Assembly: GCA_019118725.1 (NCBI GenBank)
Contig: DWYO01000268.1
Coordinates: 1 to 19,334 of the forward strand
Length of the DNA stretch: 19,334 nt
Direction: 5' to 3'
DNA from: Candidatus Parabacteroides intestinavium
Lineage (GTDB): Bacteria > Bacteroidota > Bacteroidia > Bacteroidales > Tannerellaceae
Numbering within the stretch: position 1 is the first letter of the stretch; the number at the start of each line of letters is the position of its first letter. Shown one piece after another: positions 6,991-14,808 of this stretch. The position numbers and the translations under genes were made by a program. Under the pieces are notes generated by a model that was given only the letters and a program-made list of their open reading frames with translations, did not search any database and had not been told where the DNA came from.

Positions 6991-7029
6991 CCCTCTGCGG
7001 TAAAATCCGGGAAAGATCACCGCAGAGGG
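6991..7029. repeat. Hairpin just after the GH20 gene
   Basis: CCCTCTGCGGT (6991-7001) and ACCGCAGAGGG (7019-7029) form a perfect 11-base, GC-rich stem with a 17-base loop, starting 8 bases after the GH20 stop codon. No T-run follows on the minus strand, so it may protect the mRNA 3' end or pause transcription rather than act as a classical terminator. Confidence 0.55.
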
Positions 7030-7036
7030 AAAGAAT

Positions 7037-9385
7037 TTATTCATGAACAAGCATTTCAGGGGTAATGGCCGAGAATTTATCCGCATCAGCTTTACGCAAG
7101 TTAATGCTTCCGTCATTCCAGTTAGAAGGCCATCCTCCGATGATATGTCCTAAAAATACAGCTTTGATTTCGTGTAATCCTTTCGCCAAAGCGATAGATT
7201 TATCATGACGGGAGAAGCGCTTTACTTCACCACCGTTGTTTATCAGCAATTTACCGTCAATCCAAACCTCTTCCAGATCCGATGAAACAAAATATACACC
7301 ATCTTCAGGGATATTGACATATCCGTTAGCGATAGCGGCATACTGCTTTACTCCACGCATGGATTCGGAGGTCTTGACCTGCGAGGTCAGTTCACGGGTT
7401 GATCGGATCACCTTTTTTACACCTTTCGGTTGAGCCTCTTCGAGTTCTTTGATGTTCAAGAACATGCCATCAAACACTTCCATTTCCAATCCCGGTTTTG
7501 TTTGTGCCACCTCTTTAGCCGGAGATAAAGTCTGCTTCTCCACTTGGATAGTACGTATCGGACTCAGTTTTCCGGAAGGCAGGGCCGATGCAATCTTGAG
7601 TGTCGTAGTTTCGTTGATTTCAATCGGTGCCGTATAAGGCGTAGAGGTAGCCGTCGGTTCACTCCCATCCAAGGTATAGACCATTTTCATCGGACGAGAG
7701 GTCGTGAATTCCAATACAGCCTTGTCGGTAAATGCCACGAAATCACAAGACCCGTTGGGTTGTTCCGGTAGTGGAATATGATAATTCATATCATGCCCGT
7801 CCAGCCGGACATAAGCATTTTCGATACGCCGTTCGAAATCTTTATAATCTTTGCGGTCCAAGTTGGTCCACCCGATTTCAGCTACAGCAATGATGCGTGG
7901 AAATATCATATATTCCCGTTTCTCCTCCGAATACATATATTCAGACCAGGTGTTGCCTTGTACGCCTAAGATGTAATTGCCTTTGCCTATAGCGGCCAGG
8001 GTGTCCGGTACAGGATTGTAGCTGTATGTTTTTTCCAATGGCGTATACCCTCCGATGGTTACCGGTTCGATTTTCGAATCGCCTTGGTAAGCATCCAGAT
8101 ACATACCGTTTCCGCTCGGAGTCATAATCACCGGATGGTTCATAGAGGCAGCTGCAATACCGCCCTCTTCTCCTCTCCAGGACATCACCGTAGCCGTAGG
8201 AGCCAAACCTCCCTCTAAGATTTCATCCCAACCGATAATCTTTTTGCCTTTCGAAGCCAGATATTTTTCCATACGCTGGATGACATAGCTCTGTAATTTT
8301 TCTTCTGCGGAGTGCTTGTCATCCCCTTTCAGGCCTTCTGCTTGAATGCGTGCCTGGCATTTCGGGCAATTCTTCCAGCTTATTTTGGGACATTCATCCC
8401 CACCGACATGAAAATATTCGCTGGGGAACAAGGGTACCATTTCATCAATAACCCCTTCCAGGAACTTGAACATATCCTCTTTACCCGGACACATGACAAT
8501 ATCTTCTACGCCCCAGATAATACGCGGGGTTCCCGGTTCACCTTTGCAGGACAATTCCGGATATGCGGCAATCGCGGCCATCTCATGTCCCGGTATCTCC
8601 AGTTCGGGAATCACCGTAATAAAATGATCAGCTGCATATTGTACAACCTCTTTTATTTCTTCCTGCGTGTAATATCCGCCATGTTCAAAACCTTCCCCTT
8701 CGATACGTTTAGAGGCGATTTCTTGCAATTTAGGATACTTCTTAATCTCAATGCGCCACCCTTGATCATCGGTCAAGTGCCAGTGCAGGCGATTAATCTT
8801 GAACAAGGAAAGAACATCAATGTATTTCTTTACCGCTTCAACGGGCATGAAATGACGGCATGGGTCTAAATGGATTCCACGATAACCAAAGCGGGGAGCA
8901 TCGTTGATGCTGACGGACGGAGCCTGCCAGGCGATGCCGCTTACGACCGAAGGACTTTCTATCTCGGCCGGGAGCAATTGCATGAAGGTCTGCATTCCAT
9001 AAAACAGGCCTTGTGCGGTCTTAGCCGTTACGGTAACGTTCTTTTCAGAGACCTCCAAGGTATATCCCTCGTCATTCGTAAGATCAGCAGACGTGTTTAT
9101 TACCAATGAAATGTTTCCCTGCTCGGCTACCTTTATTTCATAACCGGTCGCCTGTTTCATTTTTGAGGCGAAAAATTCCGCGATCGTTTTTGCTTCAGGG
9201 CTTGTCGCCCCCAAAGATGTATTGTTGTTTAATTCAAAGTACCCTTTGTGCTGGACCAAGCTCTGCGGAGCGGGAATGACATTGATGCCCAAATTGTAGG
9301 ACTTGACTTCGCCTTGCGGCCCACCGCATGAGGCCAGTGCGCACAAGGTCATCCCCGCACAGATTGTAGCTAATAACTTCTTCAT
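7037..9385 (-). CDS. Beta-N-acetylhexosaminidase, GH20 lipoprotein
   Basis: The 782-residue enzyme is predicted to release terminal beta-linked GlcNAc or GalNAc from glycans such as mucin or chitin oligosaccharides. A lipoprotein signal peptide ends in LASC with Cys20 lipidated, followed by GGPQGE. A GH20b-type N-terminal domain (about 30-160) precedes the catalytic barrel (about 165-515), which shows the conserved RGIHLDPCRHF, HWHLTDDQGWR (201-211), and the catalytic pair Asp330-Glu331 in HVGGDE. Trp386 in GWDE and Trp480 in GNTWSE should line the sugar pocket. A chitobiase C-terminal type domain (YTLDGSEP, about 540-615) and a PA14-like beta domain (about 630-765) complete it. It starts 3 bases after glyA, so they are probably co-transcribed. 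No SusC/SusD genes are near. Confidence 0.93.
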   Translation of the reverse strand: MKKLLATICAGMTLCALASCGGPQGEVKSYNLGINVIPAPQSLVQHKGYFELNNNTSLGATSPEAKTIAEFFASKMKQATGYEIKVAEQGNISLVINTSADLTNDEGYTLEVSEKNVTVTAKTAQGLFYGMQTFMQLLPAEIESPSVVSGIAWQAPSVSINDAPRFGYRGIHLDPCRHFMPVEAVKKYIDVLSLFKINRLHWHLTDDQGWRIEIKKYPKLQEIASKRIEGEGFEHGGYYTQEEIKEVVQYAADHFITVIPELEIPGHEMAAIAAYPELSCKGEPGTPRIIWGVEDIVMCPGKEDMFKFLEGVIDEMVPLFPSEYFHVGGDECPKISWKNCPKCQARIQAEGLKGDDKHSAEEKLQSYVIQRMEKYLASKGKKIIGWDEILEGGLAPTATVMSWRGEEGGIAAASMNHPVIMTPSGNGMYLDAYQGDSKIEPVTIGGYTPLEKTYSYNPVPDTLAAIGKGNYILGVQGNTWSEYMYSEEKREYMIFPRIIAVAEIGWTNLDRKDYKDFERRIENAYVRLDGHDMNYHIPLPEQPNGSCDFVAFTDKAVLEFTTSRPMKMVYTLDGSEPTATSTPYTAPIEINETTTLKIASALPSGKLSPIRTIQVEKQTLSPAKEVAQTKPGLEMEVFDGMFLNIKELEEAQPKGVKKVIRSTRELTSQVKTSESMRGVKQYAAIANGYVNIPEDGVYFVSSDLEEVWIDGKLLINNGGEVKRFSRHDKSIALAKGLHEIKAVFLGHIIGGWPSNWNDGSINLRKADADKFSAITPEMLVHE

Positions 9386-9388
9386 AAT

Positions 9389-10669
9389 TTACCAGGCAAA
9401 TATCGGATATTGTTTCATTGTATTATTTACTTTTTCACGGACGGCCGCGATGGTCTTGTCACATTCCGGCGAAGCCAATACCGTATCAATCATCTCCACG
9501 ATTTCGCCCATCAGCTCCTCTTTGGCGCCACGGGTCGTAATAGCCGGGGTTCCGATACGGATTCCGGAAGTCTGGAATGCAGAACGGCTATCAAACGGAA
9601 CCATATTCTTGTTTACGGTAATATCAGCCGCAACCAAGGCACGCTCAGCCACTTTTCCGGTCAGTTCAGGGAATTTGGTACGCAGGTCGATCAGCATACT
9701 GTGGTTGTCCGTTCCTCCGGAAATGATTTTATAACCTTTATCGATGAAAGCTTGCGCCATAGTCGCCGCGTTTTTCTTCACCTGCATCTGATACTCTTTG
9801 TATTCAGGTTCCAACGCTTCGCCAAAAGCTACGGCTTTCGCGGCAATGACATGTTCCAGCGGGCCTCCCTGTATTCCGGGGAACACCGCCGAATCCAAAA
9901 GCTGAGACATCATCTTGATCTGTCCCTTCGGGGTCTTTTTGCCCCAAGGATTCTCGAAATCTTTTCCTAAAAGGATGATACCTCCACGCGGGCCACGCAA
10001 CGTCTTGTGAGTCGTTGAAGTGACAATATGGGCATATTCCAACGGATTATTAAGCAAACCAGCGGCTATAAGACCTGCCGGGTGAGCCATGTCAATCATC
10101 AGTAAGGCACCCACTTTATCCGCTATTTCACGCATGCGTTTATAATCCCAATCACGCGAATAGGCAGATCCCCCGCCGATAATCAATTTCGGTTTCTCGC
10201 GCAAAGCCACCTCTTCCATTTGGTCATAATCCACACGCCCGGTATCTTCTTTTACATTATATTCTGTAGCATGATAAAGGATTCCGGAACTGTTTACCGA
10301 TGAGCCATGCGACAAGTGTCCTCCGTGGGCCAGGTTCAGTCCTAAGAACGTATCCCCCGGATTCAGCACCGCCAGCAAAACGGCTGCATTGGCCTGGGCT
10401 CCCGAATGCGGTTGGACATTGGCCCATTCGGCATGAAAAAGTTTCTTTACCCGTTCGATAGCAATCGTTTCGCTTTGATCCACCACTTCACATCCTCCAT
10501 AATAGCGTTTGCCCGGATATCCCTCGGCATATTTGTTGGTCAGGCAACTGCCCATGGCCTGCATGACCTGGTCGCTTACAAAATTCTCGGAAGCTATCAA
10601 TTCGATGCCTTTCAATTGGCGCTGATGCTCTTTTTCGATAATATCGAAGATAATGTTGTCTCTTTTCAT
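9389..10669 (-). CDS. glyA: Serine hydroxymethyltransferase
   Basis: This cytoplasmic PLP enzyme interconverts serine plus tetrahydrofolate with glycine plus 5,10-methylene-tetrahydrofolate and supplies one-carbon units. The 426-residue length is typical. Visible landmarks are IELIASENFVS near the N-terminus, NKYAEGYPGKRYYGGCE (45-61), the cofactor-contacting MIDMAHPAGL with Asp193 and His196, and TSTTHKTLRGPRGG with Lys222 as the PLP Schiff-base residue. The sequence looks complete and ordinary. A -7 element (TAATTTTG) lies about 60 bases upstream, giving a leader of roughly 50 bases. The GH20 lipoprotein gene follows after 3 bases. Confidence 0.97.
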   Translation of the reverse strand: MKRDNIIFDIIEKEHQRQLKGIELIASENFVSDQVMQAMGSCLTNKYAEGYPGKRYYGGCEVVDQSETIAIERVKKLFHAEWANVQPHSGAQANAAVLLAVLNPGDTFLGLNLAHGGHLSHGSSVNSSGILYHATEYNVKEDTGRVDYDQMEEVALREKPKLIIGGGSAYSRDWDYKRMREIADKVGALLMIDMAHPAGLIAAGLLNNPLEYAHIVTSTTHKTLRGPRGGIILLGKDFENPWGKKTPKGQIKMMSQLLDSAVFPGIQGGPLEHVIAAKAVAFGEALEPEYKEYQMQVKKNAATMAQAFIDKGYKIISGGTDNHSMLIDLRTKFPELTGKVAERALVAADITVNKNMVPFDSRSAFQTSGIRIGTPAITTRGAKEELMGEIVEMIDTVLASPECDKTIAAVREKVNNTMKQYPIFAW

Positions 10670-10727
10670 CGTGTTGTGTATTTAGAATGTCAATAAATTA
10701 ATTTGATTCTATCCTTGCTATTAGGTG

Positions 10728-10735
10728 CAAAATTA
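10728..10735 (-). promoter_or_regulatory. -7 element of the glyA promoter
   Basis: The minus strand reads TAATTTTG, matching TAnnTTTG, 58 bases before the glyA start. No clear TTTG is present about 19 bases upstream. Confidence 0.5.
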
Positions 10736-10772
10736 ATAAATTTTTCAGTATCTCCCCATGAAGTGCCGGTTT

Positions 10773-12596
10773 TCATCGCATATTCTTCCGGAATAATTTA
10801 TCAATCAGATCCCTCCGGCCTAATTTCTGAAGGGTCTGAGTGATTTGCCGGCGAAATTCAGGTTTATACCAGAAGAAAAATTGCCGTTGGTCAAGCTTTT
10901 GCTCCTTGGTCCGGGCGGTATACACCTTTTCCAAAGTATAAGGATGATACCCGGTATAATACATTTCTGTAGCCAGAGTCATGGGGGTAGGGGTAAAATC
11001 CTGCACCTGCTCCAATTGGAAATGCAGATTTTTGGTAATTACGGCCAGTTCGGCCATATCTGTTTCCGTACACCCCGGATGGCTTGATATAAAATAAGGT
11101 ATCAATTGCTGGTTCAATCCTTGTTGTTTATTGATCCGGTCAAATATTTTCTTGAATTGTTCGAACAACTTGAATGAAGGCTTGCGCATGAAGTGCAATA
11201 CCCTGTCCTGTGTATGTTCGGGAGCCACCTTGAGCCTTCCGGAAACATGACGCGTAATGAGCTCTTCGGTGTATTGGCGGGCTGCCTGGTTTAACTTTTC
11301 ATCCTCATAATGGTGCAAGAGCAGGTCATAACGTATGCCGCTACCGATAAAGGATTTCTTTATTCCCGGTATCCGGTCTACCTCTTTATATAAAGCCAGC
11401 AGGGCTGTATGGTCGGCATGGAGGTTCTTGCATATCATCGGAGAGATGCAAGAGGGCTTCTTGCACTTGGCACAGATATCCGGGTTTTTGCCCCTCATCT
11501 CATACATGTTTGCCGAAGGTCCTCCCAGGTCACTCAAATATCCTTTGAAATCGGGCATATTTACAATGCTCTTTACCTCCTTGAGAATAGACTCCTTGCT
11601 TCGTGAGCAGATGAATTTCCCCTGATGGGCGGAGATGGTGCAAAAGGCACATCCGCCGAAACACCCCCGGTGGATATTGACCGAAAACTTAATCATCTCA
11701 TACGCCGGGATCACCTTGCCTTTATATTTGGGATGGGGCAACCGGGTATAAGGTAAATCAAAAGAGGCATCGATTTCCTTTTCCGTCATGGGAGGATAGG
11801 GCGGGTTTACCACAATCATCTGCCGGCCGCAGGACTGGATGATTCTATGAGCCGCCAGCTTGTTGGATTCCTCTTCGATATGGCGAAAATTCTTGGCCTG
11901 TTTCAATTTGTCCTTCACGCATTCTTCGTGTGAGAAGAGAATCAGATCATCCTCTTTTTTCTCGACCTCACGGGCCAGATAGACCGTTTGGGGGATATCG
12001 CGTAATGAAGCGAATTCTTCTCCCGCCAAAAGGCGATGTACCAGTTCCCGGATAGGTTTTTCCCCCATTCCGTAGATCAACAGATCGGCCGGACTATCTA
12101 TCAGAATCCCCGGACGCAACCGATCCTGCCAATAGTCATAATGAGTCAGCCGGCGCAGAGAGGCCTCGATTCCGCCCAATACTACCGGAACATCCGGATA
12201 GAGTTCTTTTAGTATTCGGGTATAGACTATGCTGGGATAATCCGGCCGCATCCCGGGCCGGCTGTCAGGCGTATAGGCATCATTACTCCGCAACCGTTTG
12301 TTGGCTGTATAATGATTGATCATGGAATCCATAGCTCCGGGGGAGACTCCAAAGAAAAGGCGGGGCTTGCCTAACTTACGGAAATCACGAAAGTCGCCTC
12401 GCCAATCCGGTTGCGGAACGATGGCCACACGCAATCCTTCAGCCTCTAAAACACGTCCTATGACCGCCGCTCCGAATGAAGGATGGTCTACGTAAGCATC
12501 TCCGCTAAAGAGGATTACATCCAAATATTCCCAACCTCGGGCTTCTATTTCCTTTTTGGTCGTGGGTAACCAGTCTTGCAACTTATATGTATTCAT
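10773..12596 (-). CDS. YgiQ-family radical SAM protein
   Basis: From the ATG at 12596 the product is 607 residues; a frame to 12608 adds four residues (611-residue numbering is used for positions here). The N-terminal domain (about 1-290) carries the family markers SGDAYVDHPSFGAAVIGR and FFGVSPGAMDSMINHYTA. The radical SAM core follows with the cluster motif CFGGCAFC (Cys316, Cys320, Cys323), which binds the 4Fe-4S cluster that cleaves S-adenosylmethionine. A second cysteine group (CAKCKKPSCISPMIC, 379-393) is typical of the family. APEHT near residue 450 and the C-terminal FTPTPMTLATEMYYTGYHP are also conserved. The substrate of YgiQ proteins is not established. The gene has its own promoter and is separate from glyA downstream. 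Confidence 0.92.
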   Translation of the reverse strand: MNTYKLQDWLPTTKKEIEARGWEYLDVILFSGDAYVDHPSFGAAVIGRVLEAEGLRVAIVPQPDWRGDFRDFRKLGKPRLFFGVSPGAMDSMINHYTANKRLRSNDAYTPDSRPGMRPDYPSIVYTRILKELYPDVPVVLGGIEASLRRLTHYDYWQDRLRPGILIDSPADLLIYGMGEKPIRELVHRLLAGEEFASLRDIPQTVYLAREVEKKEDDLILFSHEECVKDKLKQAKNFRHIEEESNKLAAHRIIQSCGRQMIVVNPPYPPMTEKEIDASFDLPYTRLPHPKYKGKVIPAYEMIKFSVNIHRGCFGGCAFCTISAHQGKFICSRSKESILKEVKSIVNMPDFKGYLSDLGGPSANMYEMRGKNPDICAKCKKPSCISPMICKNLHADHTALLALYKEVDRIPGIKKSFIGSGIRYDLLLHHYEDEKLNQAARQYTEELITRHVSGRLKVAPEHTQDRVLHFMRKPSFKLFEQFKKIFDRINKQQGLNQQLIPYFISSHPGCTETDMAELAVITKNLHFQLEQVQDFTPTPMTLATEMYYTGYHPYTLEKVYTARTKEQKLDQRQFFFWYKPEFRRQITQTLQKLGRRDLIDKLFRKNMR

Positions 12597-12601
12597 GGGG
12601 G

Positions 12602-12609
12602 CAAACATA
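12602..12609 (-). promoter_or_regulatory. -7 element abutting the YgiQ start codon
   Basis: The minus strand reads TATGTTTG, a perfect TAnnTTTG, followed by CCCCC and then the ATG at 12596. The upstream ATG (12608) lies inside this element, so it is unlikely to be the start if the promoter is real. The resulting mRNA would have almost no leader. Confidence 0.5.
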
Positions 12610-12634
12610 CAAAAAAACTACGGAAAAACCTTAC

Positions 12635-12712
12635 TGAGATTTGAGATAAGTGAGATATGAGATACTGGTGGCTCAAAATCATAGGCATAAACGGAACAAA
12701 TCATAGGCATAA
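12635..12712. repeat. Short direct repeats in the YgiQ-tRNA gap
   Basis: TGAGAT occurs four times, at 12635, 12642, 12651 and 12658. Just downstream AAATCATAGGCATAA occurs twice, at 12676-12690 and 12698-12712. The remaining bases up to the tRNA promoter (about 12713-12800) show no reading frame or hairpin I can support. The gap may hold the upstream control region of either divergent unit or decayed sequence. Confidence 0.5.
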
Positions 12713-12806
12713 TCGCCCGCGAAGTTAGGCATGAATAGCAGCATTGGGGAAACAGGTGGGCGGAGAATTATTTTTTTAGATTGTAAAGGAAAAAACCTTC
12801 AAAAAT

Positions 12807-12837
12807 TTTGCAGAATAAAAAAAAGTCTCTATCTTTG
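12807..12837 (+). promoter_or_regulatory. Consensus promoter of the tRNA-Lys cluster
   Basis: TTTG (12807-12810), a 19-base spacer and TATCTTTG (12830-12837) match the Bacteroidetes housekeeping promoter exactly. The predicted start leaves a leader of about 30 bases before the first tRNA. Confidence 0.85.
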
Positions 12838-12875
12838 CACCCGCAATCGAGAGATAGGGTTGCTTACACTAAGAT

Positions 12876-12948
12876 GACTTCGTAGCTCAGCTGGTAGAGC
12901 AAATGACTCTTAATCATTGGGTCGAGGGTTCGATCCCCTCCGAGGTCA
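12876..12948 (+). tRNA. tRNA-Lys (anticodon CTT), copy 1
   Basis: The 73-base cloverleaf has acceptor arms GACTTCG and CGAGGTC with one T-G pair, a D arm GCTC/GAGC, an anticodon stem AATGA/TCATT around the loop CTCTTAA, and a T arm GAGGG-TTCGATC-CCCTC. The anticodon CTT reads the lysine codon AAG. The discriminator is A and CCA is not encoded. Confidence 0.97.
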
Positions 12949-12971
12949 CTAAGCAAGTAAGGATAAAAGAT

Positions 12972-13044
12972 GACTTCGTAGCTCAGCTGGTAGAGCAAAT
13001 GACTCTTAATCATTGGGTCGAGGGTTCGATCCCCTCCGAGGTCA
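12972..13044 (+). tRNA. tRNA-Lys (anticodon CTT), copy 2
   Basis: Identical in every base to the first copy and placed exactly 96 bases after it. The 23-base spacer before it (12949-12971) differs from the next spacer only in its last base. Confidence 0.97.
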
Positions 13045-13067
13045 CTAAGCAAGTAAGGATAAAAGAC

Positions 13068-13140
13068 GACTTCGTAGCTCAGCTGGTAGAGCAAATGACT
13101 CTTAATCATTGGGTCGAGGGTTCGATCCCCTCCGAGGTCA
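13068..13140 (+). tRNA. tRNA-Lys (anticodon CTT), copy 3
   Basis: Third identical copy, again at a 96-base interval. The sequence after it departs from the repeat and leads into the terminator, so all three tRNAs are probably cut from one precursor. Confidence 0.97.
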
Positions 13141-13173
13141 CAAAAGTAAAGAGCATGACTAAACTGTTTGGAG

Positions 13174-13218
13174 AAAGTCTTTCACGGTGTAAAAGCGGTG
13201 AAAGACTTTTCTTTTTTT
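13174..13218 (+). terminator. Intrinsic terminator of the tRNA cluster
   Basis: AAAGTCTTTCAC (13174-13185) pairs perfectly with GTGAAAGACTTT (13198-13209) around a 12-base loop, followed by TCTTTTTTT. This is a strong Rho-independent terminator, 33 bases after the last tRNA. Confidence 0.9.
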
Positions 13219-13225
13219 AGATTGC

Positions 13226-13255
13226 TTGCTATTTCTTGTAAAAAGAGTAATTTTG
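13226..13255 (+). promoter_or_regulatory. Promoter of the DUF4199-glycosyltransferase-mntP unit
   Basis: TTG (13226-13228), a 19-base spacer and TAATTTTG (13248-13255) fit the Bacteroidetes promoter. It follows the tRNA terminator at once and would give a leader of about 55 bases. Confidence 0.65.
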
Positions 13256-13315
13256 CCAGCTGAATGAAAAATATGTTGGGCTTATAAACTCAAAAAACGA
13301 ACGAACCGTGTTTAT

Positions 13316-13828
13316 ATGACAGAGAAGAACAATAATTTATTATTCCCGGCGGCAATGTCATACGGACTTGCATTGGGACTTTATTGGGTTGTAAAGTATA
13401 TATTCAATATGATCAGCCCTTATTATCCGTATTGGATTGTGGTATATTGGGGCATGTCTGTTATCGTTCCCTATTTGGGGTATGTCCTGACCAAGCGTTA
13501 CCGGGACGATTTGGGGGGAAGCATCACTTTCGGGGAGGCATGGCGATTCGGGGTATTGCTCTATTTCTTTGCGGCCCTCATCGTTTCGGTGATGCACTAT
13601 GTTTTTTACCGTTTTGTAGCTCCACCGGATTATATGGCGAATGCCGTAAGTCAGACAATAGCCTCGCTCAAACAGATGAACGTAGACAGCCAGGTGATTC
13701 AGTCTGTCGAGGCGTTGAATTTCTCTCCGATACATCTGGCCTTGCAGGGTATATTAAATAATGTGTTATATGGTGTTGTTTTTTCTGTACCGGTGGCATT
13801 GTTGCTCCGCCGGAAACAGAGCGTTTGA
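13316..13828 (+). CDS. DUF4199 family membrane protein
   Basis: The 170-residue product has four membrane helices, at about 8-30, 40-60, 80-103 and 140-164, with an extracytoplasmic or cytoplasmic segment of about 35 residues (104-139) carrying a short amphipathic stretch. The pattern, the GEAWRFGVLLYF segment in helix 3 and the basic C-terminal end RRKQSV match DUF4199, a Bacteroidetes family without known function. It is the first gene of a probable three-gene unit; the glycosyltransferase gene follows after 22 bases. The pairing of DUF4199 with this kind of glycosyltransferase is one I remember from other Bacteroidetes, so a shared role in envelope glycan or lipid-linked sugar work is possible but unproven. 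Confidence 0.8.
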   Translation: MTEKNNNLLFPAAMSYGLALGLYWVVKYIFNMISPYYPYWIVVYWGMSVIVPYLGYVLTKRYRDDLGGSITFGEAWRFGVLLYFFAALIVSVMHYVFYRFVAPPDYMANAVSQTIASLKQMNVDSQVIQSVEALNFSPIHLALQGILNNVLYGVVFSVPVALLLRRKQSV

Positions 13829-13850
13829 CAAGTAAACAGATAAAAGAAAT

Positions 13851-14801
13851 ATGGATATATCAGTAGTCATTCCGTTATACAACGAAGCCGAATCGCTCCC
13901 GGAATTATTTGCTTGGATCCAGCGGGTGATGGCGGAAAATCATTTTACGTATGAGATTATATTTGTGGACGATGGAAGTACCGATGGCTCTTGGGATGTC
14001 ATCGAAGGATTCCGGAAGCAATCTCCGGCAGTAAGGGGGATCCGTTTCCGGCGCAATTATGGCAAGTCGCCGGGGTTGCATTGCGGTTTCCAGCGTGCGC
14101 AAGGCGATGTGGTGATCACGATGGATGCAGACCTGCAGGATAGCCCGGATGAGATTCCGGAGCTTTACCGGATGATCAAGGAGGACGGATATGACCTGGT
14201 TTCGGGATGGAAGAAGAAACGCTATGACCCCTTGTCGAAAACAATCCCGACAAAGCTTTTCAATGCTACGGCAAGGAAATTCTCCGGAATCCATAACCTG
14301 CATGACTTTAATTGCGGACTGAAGGCGTATAAGAATATTGTGGTGAAGAATATTGAGATATACAACGATATGCACCGCTATATTCCTTATCTGGCCAAGA
14401 TTGCCGGGTTTACCAAGATAGGAGAGAAGGTGGTGCACCACCAGGCCCGGAAATACGGGAAGACGAAATTCGGGCTGGACCGTTTCGTAAATGGCTACCT
14501 GGATCTGATTACACTTTGGTTCACATCCAAGTTCGGAAAGAAACCGATGCATTTCTTCGGTCTTTGGGGGAGCGCGATGTTCTTGTTGAGCTTTATCTCG
14601 CTGATTATCGTGCTGGGAGCCAAGCTGGTCTCCTTGTGGGCCGGTGCTCCGCGGCCTTTGGTCACCAATTCGCCCTATTTTTACATTGCCCTGACCGGAA
14701 TGATTTTAGGAACGCAGATGTTTCTTGCCGGATTCATAGGAGAATTGATTTCACGCAACTCTCCGAATCGGAATAATTATAAAATAGCGGAAGAGATTTG
14801 A
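13851..14801 (+). CDS. Family 2 glycosyltransferase, DPM1/GtrB-like
   Basis: The 316-residue protein has an N-terminal GT-A domain and two C-terminal membrane helices (about 240-263 and 276-302). Motifs are VVIPLYNEAESLP at the start, the nucleotide-binding VDDGSTDGS with Asp41 and Asp42, and the metal-binding MDADLQDSPDE (Asp92, Asp94). The layout matches polyprenyl-phosphate sugar transferases (DPM1, GtrB and ArnC-like), which move a sugar from a nucleotide donor to undecaprenyl phosphate at the inner face of the membrane. Which sugar is used cannot be read from the sequence. It lies between the DUF4199 gene and mntP, with 7 bases to the latter. Confidence 0.9.
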   Translation: MDISVVIPLYNEAESLPELFAWIQRVMAENHFTYEIIFVDDGSTDGSWDVIEGFRKQSPAVRGIRFRRNYGKSPGLHCGFQRAQGDVVITMDADLQDSPDEIPELYRMIKEDGYDLVSGWKKKRYDPLSKTIPTKLFNATARKFSGIHNLHDFNCGLKAYKNIVVKNIEIYNDMHRYIPYLAKIAGFTKIGEKVVHHQARKYGKTKFGLDRFVNGYLDLITLWFTSKFGKKPMHFFGLWGSAMFLLSFISLIIVLGAKLVSLWAGAPRPLVTNSPYFYIALTGMILGTQMFLAGFIGELISRNSPNRNNYKIAEEI

Positions 14802-14808
14802 TTCTTAT

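Noticed and set aside
6991..7029. Intrinsic terminator after the GH20 gene.
   Set aside because: The stem is strong but no T-run follows on the transcribed strand, so it is listed as a hairpin only.
8312..8869. A 185-codon open frame antisense to the GH20 gene.
   Set aside because: It is opposite the catalytic domain, has no recognisable motif and no promoter of its own.
12876..13140. Regular 96-base repeats with 23-base spacers, CRISPR-like at first look.
   Set aside because: The repeat units fold as complete tRNAs and the spacers are nearly identical instead of unique.
12864..13220. Open frames on both strands with repeated peptides that resemble a small repeat protein.
   Set aside because: The repeated peptides are translations of the three identical tRNA genes; there is no independent coding evidence.
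14802..14808. Manganese riboswitch before mntP.
   Set aside because: Only 7 bases separate mntP from the upstream gene, which is too short for the element.
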